Source of the DNA: Bacteroidales bacterium UBA1192
GTDB taxonomy: Bacteria; Bacteroidota; Bacteroidia; Bacteroidales; Bacteroidaceae
Direction of reading: 5' to 3'
Assembly: GCA_002310175.1 (NCBI GenBank)
Contig: DBYG01000028.1
Location: 1 to 22,056, forward strand
DNA: 22,056 bases
The notes beneath the pieces were generated by a model that worked only from the letters and a program-made list of their open reading frames with translations, was not told where the DNA came from and did not search any database. Position 1 is the first letter of the stretch; each line of letters begins with the position of its first letter. The position numbers were made by a program, and so were the translations under genes. This document shows, piece by piece, positions 13,667 through 22,056 of the stretch.

Positions 13667-16600
13667 TTAGTGTTTTGCAGTCTTGTCATGAATGAACTGA
13701 TCCTTGTTCTGGGCCCAGAAAGCAGCCAGCTCAAGCTGTTTGCGGTGCTTGCGGCGGGCTTTCTTGATTCCAGTGCTCTGGAATATGCAGTACAGAGTAG
13801 GTACAAGCACCAGGGTAAGGAGTGTGGAAACTGTCAGACCGCCTATTACGGAAATACCTAACGGACGCCACAATGCCGAACCCTGTCCGTGGCTGAGTGC
13901 CATAGGAATCATACCCAAAATAGTTGTCATGGTGGTCATAAGCACAGGACGCAGACGGCTGCGGGCAGCAGTCACGGTAGCCGTAATGGCTGACATTCCG
14001 CGCTCGCGGCACAGACCCGTATAGTCAATGAGCACGATACCGTTCTTAACCACGATACCAATCAGCATTATGGCACCCAGCATACTCATCAGGTTGATGG
14101 ATGTACCGGTAAGTGCCAGGGCTATCAGCACGCCGCTGAGTGCGAACGGTATTGAGAACATTATAATGAACGGCAGTGTCAGGGACTCAAACTGGGCAGC
14201 CATCACAATGAACACAAGCATTATGATAAGCAGAGCCAGGGTAGCCATATCGGCAAATGACTCCTGCTGGTCCTCATAGTCACCGGATATCTGTATGGAA
14301 ACGCCCTCGGGAAGTTCCATATTGTCAATTACAGCCTGACCGGCCGCAACCACATCACTCAGGGCGGCCCCACCGGCTATCACGCAGGTAACGGTATTGA
14401 TACGCTGACGGTCCTTACGCTGGATGGTAGGCGGAGTGAAAACCTCCTCCAGATGACCTACGTCACGTACACGTACGGCATTGGTGCCGCTGCCGTAAAG
14501 CAGGATGTTCTCAATGTCATCCAGCTGGGTACGGTACTCCGGAGCATAACGCACCTTAATATAATACTCCTCACCGTCCTCACGGAAATAGGATGCTGTA
14601 GCACCATAGATACGGTTACGCAGGTATGTTGCGGCGGTTGAGAGGTTCAGTCCATGCTGAGCCAGTTTCTCGCGGTCAAACACCACCTCATATTCAGGCT
14701 GATAGTTGTCACGGCTGATGTAGGCCTCACCCACACCCGGCACTTGCTTCATTGCAGCCAGGAATTCGGCAGCCAGCTTATCTGTCTGACCAAAGTCATA
14801 ACCGTAAATCTCAAACTCTGCGGTTGACTGGCCACCCATACTCATACCGCCGCCGGCAGTAACCATAAAGCGTTCAATCTCAGGGCGGGCATTCAGGTCA
14901 GCACGCATCTCGGCCACGACCTGGTCAGATGAGATGTTGCGCTCACCGAGCTCCTTAAGTGAAATGGTGAAAGATATGATGTGAGTACCATTGGTCTGCA
15001 TTGATGCAAAGGTGTTGTTCTCATCGGCAGCACCCACACGGTAGTTACAGGTTACCAGGTCATCGGCATAACGTTCCATCCACAGGTCCGACAGTTCCTG
15101 AGCCACGCTGCGTGAGCGGTTGGTGTTGGTGTTGATAGGCATGTAGATGGTGGCCGATATACGTGACTGCTCATCGGACGGGAAGAACTCTGACTTGAGG
15201 TTTCCGGCAGTAAACAGGGATGCCACGAATAGCACTATGGCTATGAGCACGATAGTCTTGCGGTGACGCACTGCCACATTGATAAGGCGTGAATACCAGT
15301 GATCCAGCCCGTCCAGAGCCTTCTGGATGGGACGGTACAGGAAAGTATGTATGCGGCTGCCCTTTTTCTCCAGCTTGAGCATACGTGAGCAGAGCATCGG
15401 AGTAAGGGTCAGTGACACCACCAGAGATATGGCGATGATGATACACATCATCCAACCCAGCTGCTTGAACATTACTCCGGCCATACCAGACATCATGGTC
15501 AGCGGGAAGAACACCGCGAATATGGTCATTGTGGATGCCATAACCGATACTGCCACCTCATTTGTAGCATGTATGGCGGCCTGCTTGGGATTAGCACCGC
15601 GCTCAATATGCGTGGTGATGTTCTCCAATACCACAATGGTATCATCCACCACCATACCGATGGCAATGGTCAGTGAACTTAGAGATATAATGTTCAGTGA
15701 ACCATCGGTCACAAACAGATATATGAACGATGCTATCAGTGACAGAGGAATAGTGATAGCCACAACCACCGTTGCACGCCAGCGACCGGTAAAGAGGTAA
15801 ACCACCAGTACCACAAACAGCAGGGCGTAGAGGATAGTCTCGGCCAGAGAGTTTACGGTCTGGATGATATCCTCCGATCCGTCATGGATCATACCTATCT
15901 TGATATCGCTGGGCAGGTTCTTCTGAAGGCCGGGAAGAGCCTCATTCACTTTACGGCAAATCTCCACAGTGTTGGCACCGGTCTGCTTCTGGATAACCAT
16001 CATGGCACCCTGCACACCGTTGTTGTAAGACTCCTGGGCACGCTCCTGAGTACGGTCCACAATCTCGGCCAGGTCACTCAGATAGACGTTGCGCCCGCCT
16101 ATTGATGCCACCACCAGATTGGCCATATCGCGCGGATCCTTGAACTCGCCGTCCACACGCAGGGCGTAAGTCTCATTACCTACATCCAGGTTTCCCCCCG
16201 GTATGCTACGGTTTTCCTGACCAATCATTGCAGCAATAACCTCAATGGTCAGGTTATAAGCCTCCAGTTTGGCGGGATCGCAATAGACATATATTTCACG
16301 CTGCGGTGCACCTGTAACTGACACTGTACCCACTCCAGGAATACGTGCCAGCGGGTTGACCACATTCTCATCAAGTATCTTGTACAGTGCAGCCTGACTC
16401 TCACCTGCCTGAACCGACAGCAGCATGATAGGCATCATACTGGTATCGAACTTGAATATGATAGGCTGCCCCGCGCCGTCGGGCAACGAGTTGGTAATCA
16501 TGCTCAGCTTGTCACGCACATCGTTGGTAAGGTCATCGATTGAATGGCCGAACTCAAACTCAAGCGTAATGACCGATACGTTCTCCGATGAACGTGATGT

Positions 16601-16840
16601 GATATGCTTTATGTGACTGCAGCTGTTAAGTGTGTTCTCAAGTGGACGGGTCACATTGTTCTCTATATCCGATGCGTTGGCACCGTTATAGTACGTGAAC
16701 ACCATTATGGTGTTGGACTCTATGTCGGGCAGCTGGTCAATGGGCAGCTTGGAGTATGAGAACAAGCCGAACACCACAACTGCCACAAAACAGAGTGCCG
16801 TAAAAATCGGTCTTTTGACCGAACCTTCATATAGACTCAT
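13667..16840 (-). CDS. RND multidrug efflux transporter (HAE-1/AcrB type)
   Basis: A 1057-residue inner-membrane pump with the two-fold RND plan: helix 1 near 12-30, a large periplasmic loop, helices 2-6 (about 335-485), helix 7 near 528-545, a second loop and helices 8-12. The proton relay residues are present as Asp399-Asp400 in GMVVDDTIVVLEN and Lys932 in IVVKNGIVLIDY. A DDT pair and Lys without the metal-pump signature point to the drug-type HAE-1 family rather than CusA, though substrate cannot be told from this. It follows the adaptor gene by 13 bases and precedes the P-II-like gene by 12. It works with the adaptor and TolC-like protein to export compounds across both membranes. Confidence 0.95.
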   Translation of the reverse strand: MSLYEGSVKRPIFTALCFVAVVVFGLFSYSKLPIDQLPDIESNTIMVFTYYNGANASDIENNVTRPLENTLNSCSHIKHITSRSSENVSVITLEFEFGHSIDDLTNDVRDKLSMITNSLPDGAGQPIIFKFDTSMMPIMLLSVQAGESQAALYKILDENVVNPLARIPGVGTVSVTGAPQREIYVYCDPAKLEAYNLTIEVIAAMIGQENRSIPGGNLDVGNETYALRVDGEFKDPRDMANLVVASIGGRNVYLSDLAEIVDRTQERAQESYNNGVQGAMMVIQKQTGANTVEICRKVNEALPGLQKNLPSDIKIGMIHDGSEDIIQTVNSLAETILYALLFVVLVVYLFTGRWRATVVVAITIPLSLIASFIYLFVTDGSLNIISLSSLTIAIGMVVDDTIVVLENITTHIERGANPKQAAIHATNEVAVSVMASTMTIFAVFFPLTMMSGMAGVMFKQLGWMMCIIIAISLVVSLTLTPMLCSRMLKLEKKGSRIHTFLYRPIQKALDGLDHWYSRLINVAVRHRKTIVLIAIVLFVASLFTAGNLKSEFFPSDEQSRISATIYMPINTNTNRSRSVAQELSDLWMERYADDLVTCNYRVGAADENNTFASMQTNGTHIISFTISLKELGERNISSDQVVAEMRADLNARPEIERFMVTAGGGMSMGGQSTAEFEIYGYDFGQTDKLAAEFLAAMKQVPGVGEAYISRDNYQPEYEVVFDREKLAQHGLNLSTAATYLRNRIYGATASYFREDGEEYYIKVRYAPEYRTQLDDIENILLYGSGTNAVRVRDVGHLEEVFTPPTIQRKDRQRINTVTCVIAGGAALSDVVAAGQAVIDNMELPEGVSIQISGDYEDQQESFADMATLALLIIMLVFIVMAAQFESLTLPFIIMFSIPFALSGVLIALALTGTSINLMSMLGAIMLIGIVVKNGIVLIDYTGLCRERGMSAITATVTAARSRLRPVLMTTMTTILGMIPMALSHGQGSALWRPLGISVIGGLTVSTLLTLVLVPTLYCIFQSTGIKKARRKHRKQLELAAFWAQNKDQFIHDKTAKH

Positions 16841-16853
16841 GGTAACACGCTAT

Positions 16854-17882
16854 TTACTTTTCAACTTCAACCTCCTTGCCGTCAGACAGTTTGGCCTGAC
16901 CAGCAATTACAACCTGTGCGCCGTTAGGCACACCTGATATCAGCTCATATCGGTCACCCAGACGCTGACCCAGTTCCACCTTATTATAACTAACCTTGCC
17001 GTTGTTGTAAACATATACGAAACGGTCACCTGAACCGGCACGCTTCTCAATGGCCAGATCAGGTACAACCACATGGTTGAGAGTACCCAGATTAAGGGTT
17101 GCACGTGCAAACATACCGGGACGCAACTTGAGGTTCTGGTTAGCCACATTCACTTCAACCGGGAACGTATGTGTCATAGCATCCACCGTAGGATATATCA
17201 GTGAAACCTTACCGGTAAATGTCTCGCCTGGATAGGCATCCAGCTCAATCTTTACCTCATCACCCTTCTTTACCTTTGAATAATACTGCTCAGATACGTT
17301 GATGGTCAGCTTTACGGGAGCAATCTTCTGGACCACCAGAATAGGCTGTCCTCCATACAGGTCACCATTGTCATAGTTGCGGGTGGTAACCACACCGTCT
17401 ATCGGACTGGCCAGCTGAGTGTTTTCCTTAAGGGTCTTGAGTGATTTGCGGGCCACCTCAAGCTGAAGGTTCAGGTTATCCCACTCTGACTTTGAAACAC
17501 CTCCCACCTGATAAAGCTGGTCTATGCGGTTGAATTCCGTCTCCAGGTTCTTGAGCTGCATTTCCTGCTGGCTCAGAGTAGTCTCATCCATCTGGACCAG
17601 AATCTGGCCGCGGCGTACATTGTCACCCACCTCAACGTTTATCTTACTTATGCGTGCCGGGGTAGCCGGAGCAATGTTGTTCTTAATCTCACCAACTATA
17701 GTTGCCGAATAAACCTGTATCTGATCAACCGGCTCTTCCTTTACCGTAGCCAATTTGACCAACGGTCTTGCATTAGGGTCAACCATAGGGCTCTGAGCTG
17801 CTGTCTCAACTTTCTTCTGCCCGCATGCCACCATCATAAGCATGGAGCAGATAGCAATTCCTGTAATTCTGAATGCTTTCAT
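16854..17882 (-). CDS. Periplasmic adaptor (membrane fusion protein) lipoprotein
   Basis: A 342-residue AcrA-type adaptor that bridges the RND pump and the outer-membrane channel. The signal peptide ends in the lipobox MVAC with Cys20, so it is anchored as a lipoprotein. Residues 50-100 include a split lipoyl/barrel-sandwich motif (ISKINVEVGDNVRRGQILVQ). A coiled-coil hairpin follows at roughly 105-140, then the second half-motif LASPIDGVVTTRNYDNG, a beta-barrel and a membrane-proximal domain. It lies between the TolC-like gene (23-bp gap) and the pump (13 bp), the standard order in this type of operon. Confidence 0.93.
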   Translation of the reverse strand: MKAFRITGIAICSMLMMVACGQKKVETAAQSPMVDPNARPLVKLATVKEEPVDQIQVYSATIVGEIKNNIAPATPARISKINVEVGDNVRRGQILVQMDETTLSQQEMQLKNLETEFNRIDQLYQVGGVSKSEWDNLNLQLEVARKSLKTLKENTQLASPIDGVVTTRNYDNGDLYGGQPILVVQKIAPVKLTINVSEQYYSKVKKGDEVKIELDAYPGETFTGKVSLIYPTVDAMTHTFPVEVNVANQNLKLRPGMFARATLNLGTLNHVVVPDLAIEKRAGSGDRFVYVYNNGKVSYNKVELGQRLGDRYELISGVPNGAQVVIAGQAKLSDGKEVEVEK

Positions 17883-17905
17883 AATTTATATCTGTTTGTT
17901 CTTTT

Positions 17906-19273
17906 TTACTTTGTTGACGGTATGTTCTCATCATTGCCAAGCACCTTATCCAGATCAGCCTTGGCGGCCAGATAGTTGTATATAGACTGGCTGTAAGTCA
18001 GCCTGGCCTGGGTAAGCTGAACCTCAGAGTTATTAAGCTCCAGGATAGTACCCTTACCTATCTCATAACGCTTGCTTGCTATCTCACGTCCCTTCTCGGC
18101 CTGCTCTATGGCTTCATGGTTGCTGGCCACCTGCTCGGCATTGGCCTTCATATTATCCACGTAGCTGCGCACCTGCATGTTAAGCTGTTTCTCAGTATAG
18201 CCTATATTCTCATTCAACTGGCTTATCTGCAACTTGGTGCTGCGTAACTTGGTAAAGTTACCCATGCGGAATATAGGCACTGACAGTGACAGGACCAACG
18301 ATGAACTCTTGGCCCATTCATACTCACCCACATTCCAGTCCTTATTGTATAGGGACTGCAATGAATATGTCCCAGCCAGTGCCATAGTTGGCAGGAAGTT
18401 CATTTTCTGTACCTTGAGTGTCTGATTCAGCATAGTCTCATTAAGTTTGAGCTGACGTATGTTAGTATTGTTGTCAAGTGAGTAGCTGCCTGCTGCAAGA
18501 GCCTCGCCGTATAATCTGTCCTCATAATCCTCCAGGCTACCATCAACCACAATCTCTGTCTCAGGGTCCATTCCCATAAGGATCATAAGCTGAAGCTTGG
18601 CCAATGTTACCGCATTACGTGCCTGGATAACGGTAGGATTCAATGAGCGTAACTGAACCTCAGCGCTTATCTTGTCATACTCACTGGTTCCGCCCAGTTC
18701 ATAAAGAGACTTGACCACATTGAAATTCCTCTCGGCCTGCTCCAGGCTCTTGCACAGCACATCATAGCTGTCCTGCGCCAGAATAACCTGATAATACGCC
18801 TTGGTAACCTGATTCACCAGATCCAGTTTGGAGCTGCGGCTCTGCTCGACGGCATTATCCAGATCACTTTTGGTAAGATTCATCGTGGCATATACCGTAG
18901 GAGCAAACAGAGGCAGACTCACCTGGAACTGACCGTTCCACGTGCTTGTATTATCCTGACCCATCTTGAAAGACTGGACCTGACCGCCCATGTTAAGTTT
19001 CATCACGGCAGCCAGAACCGTGTACTGGATGGTTCCACTAAAATCAACGCTGGGCAGAAGCGCCTGCCAAGCCTCATCCTTGCTTACCTTCTTAACCTCA
19101 ATCTGCTGCTCAGCCACCTTGATTGTAGGGTTATCACTGAGGGCTATACGCAAAGCATCCTCAAGGGTAACCTTTAAAGCAGTACCGGAAATCTCCTGTG
19201 CCGAAGCTGTCACTGCAAGGACAGTGACCACCGCCAGGAACGCGGTTTTGCATAAAAAACCTCTTCTCATCAT
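17906..19273 (-). CDS. TolC-like outer-membrane efflux protein
   Basis: A 455-residue outer-membrane factor that forms the exit duct of the tripartite pump. A signal peptide is seen at 1-25, ending ASA before QEI, with no lipobox. Two OEP repeats follow, each opening with a helix-rich segment. The first is VTLEDALRIALSDNPTIKVA; the second contains a 'RYEIGKGTILELNNSEVQLTQARL' type segment, the usual TolC-family ending. Its first codon overlaps the tetR stop as ATGA, so the two are translated in tandem. A second ATG directly follows (MM), and the exact choice between them does not matter. Confidence 0.92.
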   Translation of the reverse strand: MMRRGFLCKTAFLAVVTVLAVTASAQEISGTALKVTLEDALRIALSDNPTIKVAEQQIEVKKVSKDEAWQALLPSVDFSGTIQYTVLAAVMKLNMGGQVQSFKMGQDNTSTWNGQFQVSLPLFAPTVYATMNLTKSDLDNAVEQSRSSKLDLVNQVTKAYYQVILAQDSYDVLCKSLEQAERNFNVVKSLYELGGTSEYDKISAEVQLRSLNPTVIQARNAVTLAKLQLMILMGMDPETEIVVDGSLEDYEDRLYGEALAAGSYSLDNNTNIRQLKLNETMLNQTLKVQKMNFLPTMALAGTYSLQSLYNKDWNVGEYEWAKSSSLVLSLSVPIFRMGNFTKLRSTKLQISQLNENIGYTEKQLNMQVRSYVDNMKANAEQVASNHEAIEQAEKGREIASKRYEIGKGTILELNNSEVQLTQARLTYSQSIYNYLAAKADLDKVLGNDENIPSTK

Positions 19274-19896
19274 CTATTGTTTGATTTATACCTATACTTA
19301 TCCAGTTTTTCCATACCCTTGGGCGTGGCTATGCCCCTGAGCAACACCACTATGGTACCGTCTATGAGTTCATCATAACGGAACTGGCCGCTCTCGGACT
19401 CCTTGTTGGCCATAGTGCCCATAGCACTGAAAGACTTCATCAACACATCCATGTTAAGGTCATCGCGGAACACCCCCTGCCTGACACCCAATTCCATGAA
19501 ACCGCGCATCCGGTTGGCCATATCAGCCAGATGCTCATGGAACAGTTTCTTAAGTTTGGGGTACTTGTCCATGTCTTCAAACTTATTGTGGTCCCTCTCG
19601 CGTGATTCGGCAATAAGTACTTCCAAATGCTTGATAAAGACAGTCAGGACATCCTCTTCACGGCCCATCTCATCGGTGATTATCTTTGACATGTGGGCTA
19701 TGTGTCTTTTCATGCACTCCACAAGAAGCTCCTCCTTGCTGCCGAATATCTCATAGAGAGTACGTTTTGACACCGACAGTTCTTGCGCCACATCATTCAT
19801 CCTTACGGAAAGGTCACCACTCGTCAGAATAATCCCTGAAGTGGTCTCAATAGCTCTTTCGCGTATTTCGTCCCTGTTTGTAGGATTGATGATCAT
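19270..19896 (-). CDS. TetR-family transcriptional regulator of the efflux operon
   Basis: A 208-residue TetR-type repressor. The N-terminal helix-turn-helix (about 33-52) contains MNDVAQELSVSKRTLYEIF, followed by GSKEELL, the standard join to the ligand-binding helices. The C-terminal helical domain binds unknown ligands. I use the ATG at 19896 because the upstream in-frame ATG at 19977 would place the -7 box at 19921-19928 inside the gene. The shorter start gives the normal family length and N-terminus. It is the first gene of the tetR-tolC-adaptor-pump-P-II operon and probably represses its own promoter through the inverted repeat upstream. Confidence 0.88.
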   Translation of the reverse strand: MIINPTNRDEIRERAIETTSGIILTSGDLSVRMNDVAQELSVSKRTLYEIFGSKEELLVECMKRHIAHMSKIITDEMGREEDVLTVFIKHLEVLIAESRERDHNKFEDMDKYPKLKKLFHEHLADMANRMRGFMELGVRQGVFRDDLNMDVLMKSFSAMGTMANKESESGQFRYDELIDGTIVVLLRGIATPKGMEKLDKYRYKSNNR

Positions 19897-19920
19897 TGAT
19901 GCGTCCTTTATTTCAGGCCG

Positions 19921-19928
19921 CAAAGATA
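19921..19928 (-). promoter_or_regulatory. -7 box of the tetR efflux operon
   Basis: Minus-strand TATCTTTG matches TAnnTTTG exactly, 24 bases before the tetR ATG, giving a short leader. The -33 region lies inside the inverted repeat at 19934-19958 and has no exact TTTG. Confidence 0.6.
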
Positions 19929-19933
19929 CAAGA

Positions 19934-19958
19934 AAACTCCACACGATGTGCAGAGTTT
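19934..19958. promoter_or_regulatory. Candidate TetR operator
   Basis: The outer arms AAACTC (19934-19939) and GAGTTT (19953-19958) and the inner pair CACA (19940-19943) and TGTG (19947-19950) form an inverted repeat. A two-base bulge (CA) breaks the right half. It starts six bases upstream of the -7 box and covers the -33 position. This suits autorepression by TetR; binding is inferred. Confidence 0.5.
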
Positions 19959-19965
19959 CCCGACC

Positions 19966-19988
19966 AAAATGGCTCATTTAGCCATTTT
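19966..19988. terminator. Hairpin after the acidic hypothetical gene
   Basis: AAAATGGCT (19966-19974) and AGCCATTTT (19980-19988) are perfect nine-base reverse complements with a five-base loop, followed on the minus strand by T-rich bases. It lies 14 bases after the stop of the minus-strand hypothetical gene and fits a weak terminator. Because it is also upstream of the tetR promoter, a second regulator site is an alternative. Confidence 0.5.
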
Positions 19989-20001
19989 TAGCATTTCATA
20001 T

Positions 20002-20445
20002 TCACTCTGACAGCAAATCTTTGAGGAAAGTATCCAACTCCTCATCCAGACCTTGCATCAGACTTTGGCTAAGCAGGGTTTTGTCCTCATCAAAAAGTAA
20101 AAGTTCAGCAACAGTCTCGCCATCATCATCTACCAGGACGAACGAGAACGGTTTCCATATAGCAAGATTTTCCAATGGCAGCCGGCTGTCCAACTGCTGC
20201 AATACACGGCGCAACTCCTTTTCCATAACTTCATAGAAGTTCTCCTCAGGAATATCCTGAAGGTCCGAGAGCTGAACTGTTGCAAGTATGCGGTCATCAT
20301 CCAAGACCGCAACCTCACCGGTTTCCCTGTTAGGTTGGATATGAATGTCAGTAACTACCGACTGCTCCTGAGGTTTGTGATACTCCTTGAGAGCTTCATT
20401 GATGAGATTCAGAATCTCCTGAAATGATGACTCGCTCAATTTCAT
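20002..20445 (-). CDS. Acidic hypothetical protein downstream of secA
   Basis: A 147-residue soluble protein, strongly acidic, with no signal peptide or membrane segment. An N-terminal helix (about 1-25, with LNLINEALKEY) precedes beta-rich segments such as GEVAVLDDDRILATVQL (43-59) and FSFVLVDDDGETVAELLLFD (100-119), and a final acidic helix ends in LDTFLKDLLSE. I do not recognise a family. It starts 18 bases after the secA stop on the same strand, so it is probably read from the secA transcript, and a hairpin follows it. Its function is unknown; a role in secretion would only be a guess from position. Confidence 0.65.
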   Translation of the reverse strand: MKLSESSFQEILNLINEALKEYHKPQEQSVVTDIHIQPNRETGEVAVLDDDRILATVQLSDLQDIPEENFYEVMEKELRRVLQQLDSRLPLENLAIWKPFSFVLVDDDGETVAELLLFDEDKTLLSQSLMQGLDEELDTFLKDLLSE

Positions 20446-20463
20446 AACTTATACTGTTTTTTC

Positions 20464-22056
20464 TTACAACCCCTGACCGTGACAATTCTTGAACTTCTTG
20501 CCGCTTCCACAAGGACACGGGTCATTACGGCCCGGAGTCTTATCTACGCGTATAGGCTCGCGAACCTGCTGACGTGTATCGCGGGCAGCTGCGGCACGCT
20601 GATTGGGATCCGTCATGTCTGTGCGGTTCTCCATATATTGACGGCGCTGCTGGCGGTTCTGCACAGGTGCCTCCCTTACCCTCTCCGGATCAGGTTCCGG
20701 AATCTGGCCGCGCATCAGAATGGATACCGTCTGGTCATTCATCTTGTTCACCATATTGTCGAACAGCGTGACTGACTCCAGCTTGAATATAAGCAACGGG
20801 TCTTTCTGTTCATAGCTGGCATTCTGTACTGAGTGCTTCAATTCATCCAGTTCACGCAGGTTCTCCTTCCAGCAGTCATCAATGGTATGAAGCAGTATCG
20901 CCTTCTGGAATGCTTTCACCACGCTCTTGCTCTCTGATTCGTATGCCTCCTTGAGGTTACACGGGATCTGATAAACCTTACGTCCGTCAGTGACAGGAAT
21001 CAGGATGTTCTCGTAATGCTCACCCTGTTCCTCATACACCTTCCTGATAACAGGGTTCACAATCTGGGCCATACGCTCACACTTACGTTTGAAATTCTCC
21101 ATTGCGGCATTGAACAGACGCTCCGGTATATCATCGGACTTTATCTTGTCATATTCACTCTCAGCGAACGGCAGCTCTGTGGCCAGCACCCGGAACGCCT
21201 CCATCTGAAGACTCTCGTAGTCAGCGCAGTTCTCTGATATAACAGAACAACGGTCCCAGATCATGTTGGCAATGTCCATACCTATTCGCTCGCCTATAAG
21301 AGCGTGACGGCGCTTCTCATATATTACGGTACGTTGCTTGTTCATCACGTCATCATACTCGAGCAGGCGTTTACGAATACCGAAGTGGTTCTCCTCAACC
21401 TTCTTCTGAGCCTGTTCAATGCGTTTTGTGATGAAGCTGTTCTCAATCATCTCATCCTCTTCAAGCCCCAACTTGTCCATGAGCGGGGCTATGCGGTCTG
21501 ATCCGAACAGACGCATCAGGTTATCCTCCAGTGAAATAAAGAATACTGATGAACCCGGATCACCCTGACGGCCGGCACGACCTCTCAGCTGACGGTCCAC
21601 ACGACGGCTCTCATGACGCTCAGTACCTACTATGGCCAGACCGCCAGCCTCACGCACCTCAGGTGACAGCTTGATATCGGTACCACGGCCTGCCATATTG
21701 GTGGCAATAGTCACTATACTCTTCTGACCGGCCTTGGCCACTATATCGGCCTCTTTCTGGTGCAGCTTGGCGTTCAGTACGTTGTGCTCTATCTTACGCA
21801 TGGTAAGCATTCGGCTCAACTGCTCGCTTATCTCGACCGATGTGGTACCTACCAGTACCGGACGGCCCTCGCCTACCAGTTTTACAATCTCCTCTATTAC
21901 GGCCTTGTACTTCTCGCGTTTGGTCTTGTAAATGCGATCGTTCTGGTCAATACGGGCTATAGGCTTGTTGGTGGGTATTACCACCACATCCAACTTGTAG
22001 ATATCCCAGAACTCGCCGGCCTCAGTCTCAGCCGTACCGGTCATACCGGCCAGCTT
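20464..22056 (-). CDS. secA: Protein translocase ATPase SecA, C-terminal part (partial)
   Basis: The last 530 codons of SecA, the motor that drives unfolded proteins through SecYEG. The 5' part lies beyond the right edge; the frame is open through 22056, reading KLAGMTGTA, a well-known SecA segment. Visible parts are the second nucleotide-binding domain (NMAGRGTDIKL, RRVDRQLRGRAGRQGDPGSS), the helical scaffold and wing regions, a charged Arg/Gln-rich linker, and a C-terminal zinc-binding motif CPCGSGKKFKNCHG that in other bacteria contacts SecB. A MET at 22044 is internal, not a start. Confidence 0.97.
   Translation of the reverse strand, partial: KLAGMTGTAETEAGEFWDIYKLDVVVIPTNKPIARIDQNDRIYKTKREKYKAVIEEIVKLVGEGRPVLVGTTSVEISEQLSRMLTMRKIEHNVLNAKLHQKEADIVAKAGQKSIVTIATNMAGRGTDIKLSPEVREAGGLAIVGTERHESRRVDRQLRGRAGRQGDPGSSVFFISLEDNLMRLFGSDRIAPLMDKLGLEEDEMIENSFITKRIEQAQKKVEENHFGIRKRLLEYDDVMNKQRTVIYEKRRHALIGERIGMDIANMIWDRCSVISENCADYESLQMEAFRVLATELPFAESEYDKIKSDDIPERLFNAAMENFKRKCERMAQIVNPVIRKVYEEQGEHYENILIPVTDGRKVYQIPCNLKEAYESESKSVVKAFQKAILLHTIDDCWKENLRELDELKHSVQNASYEQKDPLLIFKLESVTLFDNMVNKMNDQTVSILMRGQIPEPDPERVREAPVQNRQQRRQYMENRTDMTDPNQRAAAARDTRQQVREPIRVDKTPGRNDPCPCGSGKKFKNCHGQGL

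Noticed and set aside
15327..15800. Plus-strand open frame of 157 codons inside the RND pump
   Set aside because: It is antisense to the conserved membrane core of the pump; the open frame follows from the pump's codon pattern.
19897..19977. N-terminal extension of the TetR protein
   Set aside because: It would translate through the -7 box and operator; the shorter form has the normal TetR N-terminus.

Overview
The window looks like chromosomal DNA from a member of the Bacteroidales, probably Bacteroidaceae or Prevotellaceae. Three things suggest this. Several intergenic regions carry the Bacteroidetes-type -7 promoter box TAnnTTTG and there are no clear Shine-Dalgarno sites. The gene set includes a four-gene ExbB / membrane protein / ExbD / ExbD cluster and a TPR, WD40-like, OmpA lipoprotein resembling PorE of the type IX secretion system. 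The coding sequences also fit this group in style. No genus can be named from the sequence alone.

Layout. Bases 1-160 hold a hairpin and a clear promoter with a palindromic operator. They lead into a small accessory pair, a DUF4160 protein followed by a DUF2442 protein with a C-terminal helix-turn-helix, which resembles a toxin-antitoxin module. A REP-like GGGGTC/GACCCC palindrome lies just behind it. Next come a small lipoprotein, topoisomerase III (topB) and the PorE-like lipoprotein. An rRNA cytosine methyltransferase runs convergently towards the PorE-like gene. A short divergent gap separates it from the dTMP and folate pair thyA-folA, whose genes overlap by ATGA and end at a strong hairpin terminator. 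Beyond that, on the minus strand, are ExbB, a four-helix membrane protein and two ExbD proteins, then a tRNA-Ser(GGA). On the plus strand lpxK and thiL overlap.

Between thiL and the next, convergent block is a 197-bp nested inverted repeat, the most unusual non-coding structure in the window. Its outer arms are 37 bp with one mismatch and it encloses three further hairpins. The minus-strand block is an efflux operon in the order tetR - tolC-like - membrane fusion protein - RND pump - P-II-like protein. The first two genes overlap by ATGA, and tetR has a good -7 box with an inverted repeat just upstream. The window ends with a small acidic hypothetical protein and the C-terminal part of secA, both on the minus strand.

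Working together: the RND pump, periplasmic adaptor and outer-membrane factor form a tripartite efflux pump, probably controlled by the TetR protein and perhaps tuned by the P-II-like protein. ExbB and the ExbDs energise TonB-dependent outer-membrane import. ThyA and FolA form the dTMP cycle. LpxK and ThiL are household enzymes of lipid A and thiamine pyrophosphate synthesis. I found no CRISPR array, complete insertion sequence, phage or defence island. The best candidates for something undescribed are the nested inverted-repeat element at 13175-13371, the P-II-like gene at the end of the efflux operon, and the regulated DUF4160/DUF2442 islet at the left edge.
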